From: Silene latifolia
Taxonomy: Eukaryota > Streptophyta > Magnoliopsida > Caryophyllales > Caryophyllaceae
DNA: 64,000 nucleotides
NCBI RefSeq assembly: GCF_048544455.1
Contig: NC_133526.1
Location: 8,386,001-8,450,000 of the forward strand
Direction of reading: 5' to 3'
Shown: positions 24,131 through 32,233 of the stretch, piece after piece
Numbering within the stretch: the stretch's first letter is position 1
How the letters are laid out: each line of letters starts with the position of its first letter
The notes under the pieces: generated by a model
Told to the model about the DNA's origin: nothing
Databases searched by the model: none
Seen by the model: the letters and a program-made list of their open reading frames with translations, nothing else
Translations under genes and position numbers: made by a program

Positions 24131-25264
24131 GAGAAAAATATTTAAAATTATTTAATAGGAGTATCACAATTTCCTTTACAAAAAAAAGAAAAAAAAAATT
24201 AAGAAAATGTTAGTTAGTAGTTACGGTCTTACGGATGATTTATGAGCAATTTCATGGGTATTAATAATAAACGGCTGATTAGATTGTAAGATGGGTCAAT
24301 TGAGAAAAAAAAATAATGTGAAAATCCGGTGAGGTTGGAGAAGGATCTCGGTTTGCTGATTTATTTTCTGGTTGGATGGGGAGTGGATAATATATATTTG
24401 AAATTATTTTTGGAAGATAAAGTAAACTTAGGTGTTAGGGTTATCAATGAGGATTGTCGCTTGAATTTTTTGTTTATTAGTACAATGAAGATGTTAGGTA
24501 GGTTACAATGACTAATCTCTTTACAAAAACAAAGTGTTAGTTATAATAAATAATGTTACACAACATTTGACCTTAACTTCAGTTTTAAAAAAGAATAAGC
24601 AAATATTATAATACCTTCTATTGGTGTCACATAACATCCTCATACAAATCCTTGTAAAATGACATTGAGTGACAATTTCACGTAATTCTATTTGGTCAAA
24701 ATGACTATTTCGACCGCTTATTTGGATTTTGTCGATTTACCTTATTCAAGTGAAAATCTTTTATGAGTTCAGATAAAGACCATATATAAATGAGATTTTT
24801 TTTTATATTTTGTTAAAAAAAAAATTAAAAAATTCTTGATATACCTACCAAGCCACCGTTCTGTTTATCTGATGAGAGAGTTTCCAACTAATTAAGTTAT
24901 CATGGAACCCCAATTCCACCACAATTTTGTATTCCCACAAATTCATGGATCTAAAATTAACCTGACTCGATCCGGGCCCAGCCCAAAATATCGTGATCAA
25001 TTAAAGTGGCAAACCAAAATGAGTTTGGAATTGAAATTACAGAACTTGTTGAGTAGGGCGGTCTCTTACTATAAGACGGACCCAATTGCTAAAAGCCCAA
25101 AGCAATTAAATACTTTAAAAAAAAAAACTTAAATACTCAATGAGTGGTTACTGGGAACTGGTAATCAATCAATCAATCAATCAATCAATGAATACTATAT
25201 ATTAATTCCAGAAACCAAAGGATTTCAATGTAATTAAAGAAAGTTATACAAATTAATTATACTA
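24131..25264. other. Intergenic AT-rich DNA
   Basis: No gene was recognised. The stretch is AT-rich and holds a tetranucleotide run of AATC type at about 25163-25188. A 76-codon frame at 24902-25132 has no recognisable domain and no context, so it is not called. Confidence 0.5.
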
Positions 25265-25496
25265 CTCCCTCCGTCCCGGTCAATTGTTATCTATTTCCTT
25301 TTTGGGGTGTATCACTCATTTGTTATCTATTTCTACTTTTGGTAAATTTAGGCAAGTGGACAAGTAGGGTATGTGATATGGGCAAATGGACATATGAGAT
25401 AGCTCCTTTATTTATCATTATTTTTCTTTTCTTTTTCTCATTTTCTTGGTCTTTGTGCCGAACTGAATAGATAACAAATGACCGAGGTGGAGGGAG
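25265..25496. mobile_element. Stowaway-type MITE
   Basis: CTCCCTCCGTCCCGGTCA starts the element, and the reverse complement of the right end is CTCCCTCCACCTCGGTCA. The inverted match runs on through TTGTTATCTATT. TA is duplicated at 25263-25264 and 25497-25498. The 232-bp length, the TIR and the TA target are diagnostic of Stowaway (Tc1/mariner) MITEs. Confidence 0.85.
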
Positions 25497-25632
25497 TATA
25501 TAGTTTTAAATCACTAGCACCGTGTGATGGACCCGATTAAGGGATCTCAATGCAAATATTATATAGTTTGGGTTAAATTTAAATTATATTGAAGCTTGGT
25601 AATTTTCCTAAACATTTGTAAGAGACTAAAAC

Positions 25633-25752
25633 ATGGTCAATTTCCTTAAAATAAAATAATTAATTAAGATGGTCAGTTTCCTTAAAATAAAATAATTAAT
25701 TAAGATGGTCAGTTTCCTTAAAATAAAATAATTAATTAAGATGATCAATTTC
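25633..25752. repeat. 36-bp tandem repeat, three full copies plus a partial one
   Basis: The unit ATGGTCAGTTTCCTTAAAAT plus 16 further bases repeats at 25633, 25669 and 25705, with a decayed fourth copy from 25741. The surrounding context (GCTTGGTAATTTTCCTAAAC and a following GACTA) recurs at about 25775-25845, so a larger segment was duplicated as well. Confidence 0.8.
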
Positions 25753-26044
25753 AAGGAGACTAAAAAAAGAAGATGCTTGGTGATTTTCCTAAATATTTAT
25801 AGAAGACTAGAAGATGGTCAATTTCCTTAAAATAAAGTAATTAATTAGTATAAACACGTTTTAGTTTATTAGATGTATAGAGATGTTAATTATTTAACAT
25901 ACAAAAATATAATATAAGTAGATTATAAATAATTCAAGTTAGATTCCATAATATATAATATTGCATAATTCTTTCGATTTGATTTAATGCATATATGTAA
26001 TATATTTATATAAATATATAATCCTCTTAAAATAGCATGCCTAG

Positions 26045-26360
26045 TAGTAAAAGTAATTTCGTCAGTAATATGGTAGTAAACTAGTAATCACTCATTTGAA
26101 TATTAAAAGTAACAATATTACCAGCGAGATTAGTGAAAGTGGTAGAAACAACAACGGGAGTAGTAAAATAATCAATATTAATTCGGCAATAGTTGCGGGA
26201 GTAGTGAAATTATCAATATTAATGCGTCAGTTATGACAGTAACAATAATTACTGCGGGAGTAGTGAAAGAAACAATGATTACGAGCAAGTAGTGACATGT
26301 TATTACTATTGTTTCATTAATAAGAGTAAAATATTAATAGCGGGAGTAGTGAATTTGTCT
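26045..26360. repeat. Degenerate minisatellite with a CGGGAGTAGTGAAA core
   Basis: Variants of GCGGGAGTAGTGAAA, alternating with AACAATATTA-like blocks, recur at irregular 30-60 bp spacing from about 26045 to 26360. No coding sequence is seen. Confidence 0.5.
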
Positions 26361-26381
26361 CAAAATTTATTTCATCGTAAT

Positions 26382-27001
26382 TGATGGGGCATATTCTGCA
26401 CCCGCTGACCGAGTCAACATACTGAGTAAGGTCAAAGATATCTACAGCAAGTCAACGACTTAGACGGCCTAACCGACGCAACCCGTCGGCCTGTCTCTTG
26501 TGCCTCGGCTAGGACAATTAGCCAGCCGGGGCACATATCCGCGAACTCATATCCAAGACCCCTCGGCGGCGAGTCAACAGGGCCCGCCGGCCTGCCATGG
26601 GTCCCTCGGCCGAGGGTAGATCAGTCTTTCCACCTGCTAGCCACTTGGCCACTTGGCCACTACGTGACAAAAGGTGAAAGTCTATAAATACTCCTCAACC
26701 TTCATTGAGGAAAGGATCCCAACCAATCTCACAACTAAACCTAGATACACTATTCATCTGGTAACATCTCTCTTATCTCTCTACAATACATTCCTAGCCA
26801 ATTAGCATACAACTTATACCTCTAAGTTCACTGACTTGGGCGTCGGAGTGGGTACGCTTGGCACAAAGCCAAGCCCTCAGTTCGTTCATTGTTGCAGGGG
26901 AGGCCGAGGGAGACGATAGAAGCACGAAGGGTCTAACCCAAGACATTATTCTACAAGCACGGGTGGTAACTTATAACTGCTCTGGAATTATACCCGGAAC
27001 A
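26382..27001 (+). repeat. 5' LTR of the non-coding element
   Basis: The LTR is 620 bp, begins TGATGGGGCATATTCT and ends CCCGGAACA. It has a TATAAATA box at 26683-26690 and a perfect palindrome, CCCTCGGCCGAGGG, at 26603-26616. Confidence 0.85.
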
Positions 27002-27002
27002 A

Positions 27003-27416
27003 TTGGCGCCGTCTGTGGGGAAGTGGATACTAGAAGCTAGTCACATTCACAACACAAAACAAAAACCCACCCAAAAAGCTAAGAAGATGTCGAAACAACC
27101 AGAGAAGGTGCTTGTGGAAAATGAATTCTACCAAGACGACACATTCCACAACTCGGAAATCGGGCAGTCCCCCACCGGCCGTGTCACTGATACGACGAAC
27201 GGGATGCCAAAGGAACAAGATACACCGCTGCCCGCCGACCAAGTCACCATCATGGGACATGTGGTAAATGCGGCAAAACTGAAGCTACCCCTGGACCTAA
27301 TTGGTAGTACGCCGACTCACACTGTCACACCGACAAGAGCGGCGGAACCCGTCCAGGAGACCAGGGCCCAAAATGTGACTCCGAGAAACTTGAACGGAGC
27401 ACTAGGAGAAGCTTGA
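27003..27416 (+). pseudogene. Short gag-like leader ORF of the non-coding element (fossil)
   Basis: An open stretch with MSKQPEKVLVENEFYQDDTF near 27087 lies just after the primer site, where gag would begin. It has no recognisable domain and is followed by the tandem array. It may be the remains of a gag start kept for RNA packaging, which is inference. Confidence 0.4.
27004..27020 (+). other. Primer-binding site
   Basis: TGGCGCCGTCTGTGGGG begins two bases after the 5' LTR. Starting with TGG, it can pair with a tRNA 3' CCA end. The exact tRNA was not determined. Confidence 0.7.
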
Positions 27417-27460
27417 ACGGAGCACTAGGAGAAGGCGACCACAAGACGCCGGGGAGCTAA

Positions 27461-28970
27461 ATGCGGTCGAGCCAAAACCTCGATCACTTCGGCCGAAGCC
27501 AGGAGTGACGGGGGAACGAGCCGGTAAATGCAATCGAGCCAAAACCTCGATCACCTCGGCTAAAGCCGGGAGTGACGGGGGAACGAGCCGAAAGATGCAA
27601 TCGAGCCAAAACCTCGATCACTTCGGCCAAAGCCAGGAGTGACGGGGGAACGAGCCGGTAAATGCAAATCGAGCCAAAACCTCGATCACATCGGCCAAAG
27701 CCGGGAGTGACGGGGGAACGAGCCGGTAAATGCAATCGAGCCAAAACCTCGATCACTTCGGCCGAAGCCAGGAGTGACGGGGGAACGAGCCGGTAAATGC
27801 AATCGAGCCAAAACCTCGATCACTTCGGCCGAAGCCGGGAGTGACGGGGAACGAGCGGTAAATGCGGTCGAGCCAAAACCTCGATCACCTCGGCCGGCCG
27901 GAGTGACGGGGAACGAGCCGGAAATGCAATCGAGCCAAAACCTCGATCACCTCGGCTAAAGCCGGGAGTGACGGGGGAACGAGCCGAAAGATGCAATCGA
28001 GCCAAAACCTCGATCACCTCGGCCAAAGCCGGGAGTGACGGGGGAACGAGCCGAAAGATGCAATCGAGCCAAAACCTCGATCACCTCGGCCAAAGCCGGG
28101 AGTGACGGGGGAACGAGCCGAAAGATGCAATCGAGCCAAAACCTCGATCACCTCGGCCAAAGCCGGGAGTGACGGGGGAGCGAGCCGGTAAATGCAATCA
28201 AGCCAAAACCTCGATCACCTCGGCCAAAGCCGGGAGTGACGGGGAGCGAGCCAAAATGCAATCAAGCCAAAACCTCGATCACCTCGGCCAAAGCCGGGAG
28301 TGACGGGAACGAGCCGAAAAGATGCAATCGAGCCAAAACCTCGATCACCTCGGCCAAAGCCGGAGTGACGGAAACGAGCGAAAGATGCAATCGAGCCAAA
28401 ACCTCGATCACCTCGGCCAAAGCCGGAGTAACGGGGAACGAGCCGAAAGATGCAATCGAGCCAAAACCTCGATCACCTCGGCCAAAGCCGGAGTGACGGG
28501 GAGCGAGCCGTAAATGCAATCAAGCCAAAACCTCGATCACCTCGGCCAAAGCCGGAGTGACGGGGAGCGAGCCGAAATGCAATCAAGCCAAAACCTCGAT
28601 CACCTCGGCCAAAGCCGGAGTGACGGGGAACGAGCCGAAAGATGCAATCGAGCCAAAACCTCGATCACCTCGGCCAAAGCCGGAGTGACGGGGAGCGAGC
28701 GGTAAATGCAATCAAGCCAAAACCTCGATCACCTCGGCCAAAGCCGGAGTGACGGGGAACGAGCCGAAAGATGCAATCGAGCCAAAACCTCGATCACCTC
28801 GGCCAAAGCCGGAGTGACGGGGAACGAGCCGAAAGATGCAATCGAGCCAAAACCTCGATCACCTCGGCCAAAGCCGGAGTGACGGGGAACGAGCCGTAAA
28901 TGCAATCAAGCCAAAACCTCGATCACCTCGGCTAAATTAAAACCGAGGGCGACGGGGGAACGAGCCGATA
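27461..28970. repeat. 67-bp tandem array, about 23 units, each with a hairpin
   Basis: The unit begins ATGCAATCGAGCCAAAACCT and contains CTCGATCACCTCGGCCAAAG and GTGACGGGGGAACGAGCC. Unit starts lie near 27461, 27528, 27595, 27661, 27727, 27796 and so on to 28900. Within each unit CTCGGC CAAA GCCGGGAG can fold into a stem-loop. Early units are 66-67 bp. From about 28355 on they are mostly 63-66 bp because G runs are shorter. Open frames inside the array come only from the repeat. Confidence 0.9.
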
Positions 28971-29551
28971 TGCCTAGATATTTACAACGGCGGTCAGAAC
29001 GTAAACTCGATCACCTCGGCTAACTAAGACCGAGAGTGACGAGGGAACCACGACTTGCCCTCGGCTAATTAAGACCGAGCTTAAGAATGTATAAGTACCG
29101 TTGAGACGCAAAATCGACACCTCGGCGAATTAAGACCGAGCGTGAACGAGGACGCAATCAATAATGGTCTATAGATACGAACGCTGTCGCGCCGTAACCC
29201 GATTCCCTCGGCCAAGGCCGGAAGCGTGAGGCCTACAACGACCGATACGCTAACATGTTTACAATGGCGGTTGGGACACGCTCCTTGACAGAATGCCGAT
29301 CGACGTATCTTCTTCAACACGCTCCTTGGTATCTACTTGCCAAACGGTCCACTCTCAACCCTGGTCTCGGCCAACGTCTCTCTCTTTTCCACATCGGATG
29401 TCCATTACACATCCATGTGGAGGGGGATAGGTGCGGCCTAAGCGAACCAAACCGAGGTAGAAGAAGCGGGGCGAAAAATTTTTACTTGCGCAAAATATAC
29501 GCTCAACACACATCGGAGCCCATACCACGGCATAGACTACGGGGGGCAAAT
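28971..29551 (+). other. Internal 3' part of the non-coding element and polypurine tract
   Basis: This part holds diverged relatives of the array unit in which CTCGGCTAATTAAGACCGAG-type hairpins recur (about 28928, 29020, 29063, 29122). A non-repetitive stretch follows, then a purine-rich ACGGGGGGCAAATT immediately before the 3' LTR. No domain is seen. Confidence 0.6.
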
Positions 29552-30152
29552 TGATGGGGCATATTCTCGCACCCGTCGACCGAGTCAACATACTTGAGTA
29601 AGGTCAAAGATATCTCTGACAAGTCAACGACTTAGACGCCTAACCGACGCAACCCGTCGGCTTTGTCTCTTGTGCCTCGGCTAGGACAATTAGCCAGCCG
29701 GGGCACATATCCGCGAACTCATATCCAAGACCCCTCGGCGGCGAGTCAACAGGGCCCGCCGGCCTGCCATGGGTCCCTCGGCCGAGGGTAGATCAGTCTT
29801 TCCACCTGCTAGCCACTTGGCCACTTGGCCACTACGTGACAAAAGGTGAAAGTCTATAAATACTCCTCAACCTTCATTGAGGAAAGGATCCAATTAATCC
29901 ACAATTTAACCCAAGAATCACTATTCATCTGGTAATATCTTCCTTATCTCTCTACAATACGTACTTTGCCAAGTAACAACAACTTACCTCTCTAAGTTAC
30001 TGACTTGAGCGTCGGAGTGAGTTCGCTCGGCTCAAAGCCGAGCCCTCAGTTTGTTCATCGTTTCAGGAGACCGCAAGGAGGATTCAACTAAAGACGTCAT
30101 TCTACAAGCACGGGTGGTAACTTATAACTGCTCTGGAATTACACCCGGAACA
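29552..30152 (+). repeat. 3' LTR of the non-coding element
   Basis: The LTR is 601 bp, with the same TGATGGGG start and CCCGGAACA end as the 5' LTR and the same palindrome at 29775-29788. The central 220 bp or so is identical to the 5' LTR, while both flanks differ much more. Confidence 0.85.
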
Positions 30153-30244
30153 GTAATTTTAGGATGTCATAGAAAAATATATTAATGATAAATTTATGGG
30201 TTATGTAACTTTAAATAATTGTATTTAATGAAAGAAAAATTTAA

Positions 30245-30289
30245 TGATAAGTGGAGATAGCTCAGGCGAAGCCGGGCACCAATACTAGT
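30245..30289 (+). mobile_element. Possible Helitron 3' terminus
   Basis: A short GC-rich hairpin (GGC GAA GCC near 30265-30273) is followed by GGGCACCAATACTAGT, so the block ends in CTAG before T, as Helitrons do. The matching 5' end was not found, so only the terminus is suggested. Confidence 0.3.
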
Positions 30290-30411
30290 TCATAGTAACT
30301 CTGAAACCGTCAGTTACCTTCCATTGTTGTGTAGTTTCCCTCATGTCTACAAGAGCAATTCAAACACTTGCCCTCCCACTTGCATTTATGTGAGAGGGAA
30401 GTGACCCGTCA

Positions 30412-30446
30412 CTCACTTGTGACGGATAGTGTCCGTCACAAGTGAG
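30412..30446. repeat. Perfect 15-bp inverted repeat
   Basis: CTCACTTGTGACGGA (30412-30426) and TCCGTCACAAGTGAG (30432-30446) are exact inverse copies around a 5-base loop. This looks like the tip or remnant of a fold-back MITE. Confidence 0.7.
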
Positions 30447-30456
30447 AATTTGTGAT

Positions 30457-30633
30457 TCAAAGGAGCTCGACAATCCATATCTTCAACTTTGTTCTAATCA
30501 AGATGTTGAGCGTCAGTGCGTCACTCTCTTCTTCAATACCAGAGTTTTTTTCCTGCTGATATTTAATGATATCTCCAGAAAATAATGCCCAAAGATTACC
30601 ATCGATCTCATTGATAGAGAGGTTTGTTTTCAT
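30457..30633 (-). pseudogene. Unrecognised 58-codon ORF, possible gene fragment
   Basis: The minus-strand ATG at 30633 opens a frame containing INEIDGNLWALFSGDIIKYQ and SDALTLNILIRTKLKIWIVE, ending at a TGA at 30457. The composition is protein-like (mixed hydrophobic, acidic and basic residues, ordered codons), unlike the AT-rich surroundings. I do not recognise the family. It lies between a possible Helitron end and intergenic DNA, so a captured or broken exon is one explanation. Confidence 0.3.
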
Positions 30634-32233
30634 TTTTTTCCTCTTATATTAATACCTTGTACGGAGTATGAATTTAAGTACGTAAAACATTGGTGCAAAA
30701 AAGTCAATAACTGAGCTTTTGCTATGAAACTAATGACATAATGGTAGCACAATTTAGCTAATGAATAATCTCTCATCTCTCTTTGTTATTGATCTAATTG
30801 AAAAGTGTTCGTTCTAAGTTGTGGACTAACCTTTTTAATTTGCAAACTTACCCAACTATATATAAAAGCTATGAATTCAAAAGACCAAAAACACTCTCTT
30901 TTAAGATATAAACCCGGTATGAAATTGCCATAGTTAATAGTAACTCAATGTGTAATCGACTGTGTTTAGTTGACAATATGCTAAAGTTGTAATCTCGTGT
31001 TCCTAGTTTGAACCATTATGCGTTAACTTTAATAAACTTGTCACACTTTTTGTGTTAGCGACCATAATTTGTTGATATAAAACCGATTAGCTCAAATGGA
31101 AGAGTATGTGCATTGCACAAGGTATGGGTTCGAATCCCATATTGGCTATATAATTAATAAGACTTACGTCACTTACCATAATTTATATCTTAGTGGTTTA
31201 ATTTAAAAACATGCATTTTTATGCTAAAAACTCAACGTAGTCAAACTCATAATATTTAAGTTGTAATTGTTGGTTTTAAAAATAAAATTACGAGTTTATA
31301 TTATATATTCTTATGTTTACAACTAACTTATGTTAACGATGAAGAAATATTTATTATGTTTTGTGGTAGCCCGTGTGTTTCTTGTTTAACTACATGAGAA
31401 GTATCGTTTTATGTTGAAAACTCCATGTTTTTACATTGAACATATAATGAAGAAAGTTTTGTGGTTAAAAATACTAGTTTTAAACTTAGCTTACATGTAT
31501 GATAATTAGTTTAACTAAATTTTGTTTTATGGTGATAGCCTCATGCCTTTTACATAGAAACATCATACAATACAATGAAATTCAAGTTTTGTAATTAAAA
31601 ATACTAGTTTTGAACATAAGATTTAACTAATAAATATGGGAGTAGTAACGCATCTAGTGATTATAGAATTATAATTATATTATAAAAAGTTATAATCAAA
31701 GAAATAAATTGACAAGATGTTTTAACTACTGGGTTTTTTGTTTTAAATAACTTGTTTTAAAGTTTAACATGTACGAGTAAATTTTAAATAAGGCTATTTA
31801 ATATTATTCTAATGATAAATTTTGTAAATCATAAATTGATTGAAGTTACAGTAGTGCACACACAAGTACACAACGAACTTCACCTTATATTCATTTATTT
31901 ATTTATGTCTAACTTCTTTCTAGTAACTGCTTCCCTATCCATGATTTAACTGCCAATTATTTACATTTCTTTTATTTTTTATTTTTCACTGATTTAAGAC
32001 CTGGACTCTCTTTTAATGGATCCGTTCTATGATATAGGATGGACCTATATGAGAGCTGGTGACCAATTGGAGTGGGAGTCTCTTAGTCTCGTCATTCTCG
32101 TGTGCTCCCACAAAGTCCACGACGACAATCAGAAGCCTCACAAAATGCACAAATTGTCAAATTGAGAGTGTTTCTTTGAAAACTGTCTTAAACCAAACCG
32201 TTAATTGACAGTGGCGGTGACACACACATAATA
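30634..32233. other. AT-rich intergenic region upstream of the fibrillin gene
   Basis: Apart from the tRNA-like block there is only AT-rich non-coding DNA. About 31330-31620 holds two related stretches, each with a TTAAAAATACTAGTTTT motif (about 31467 and 31595), a decayed duplication. The last 200 bp before 32234 is the presumed fibrillin promoter and leader. Confidence 0.5.
31084..31152 (+). repeat. tRNA-like sequence, probably a tRNA-derived SINE head
   Basis: A box-A-like TTAGCTCAAATGG and a perfect box B, GGTTCGAATCC, are correctly spaced. The T-arm (ATGGG...CCCAT) pairs fully, and acceptor-like ends pair 6 of 7 with a wobble. The anticodon arm folds only as a short loop without the expected U33, so a working tRNA is unlikely. 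No poly(A) tail is obvious. Confidence 0.45.

Larger units (their letters stand above)
26382..30152 (+). mobile_element. Non-coding LTR retrotransposon with internal tandem array (fossil), 3.8 kb
   Basis: LTRs at 26382-27001 and 29552-30152 flank an interior without protease, RT or integrase. An exact GTAAT duplication lies at 26377-26381 and 30153-30157. The primer site starts TGGCGCCGTCTGTGGGG at 27004. A polypurine tract precedes the 3' LTR. After a short gag-like leader the interior is mainly a 67-bp tandem array. Size and content fit a non-autonomous element, probably Ty3/gypsy by its primer site. It would have needed a partner for movement. Confidence 0.85.

Noticed and set aside
25056-25082. 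GGCGGTCTCTTACTATAAGAC resembling the ends of the MITE at 2331
   Set aside because: Only a short similarity with no partner end nearby; not enough to call an element.
27484-28705. Several 60-90 codon frames on both strands with repeated peptides
   Set aside because: They exist only because the 67-bp repeat is free of stops in some frames; no domain, and the frames drift with unit length.
27461-28970. The regular array looks at first like a CRISPR array
   Set aside because: Units are whole 67-bp tandem copies without unique spacers, lie between plant LTRs, and the window is eukaryotic.
31084-31152. A functional tRNA gene
   Set aside because: The anticodon arm does not make a normal seven-base loop with U33, so a SINE head or tRNA relic is more likely.
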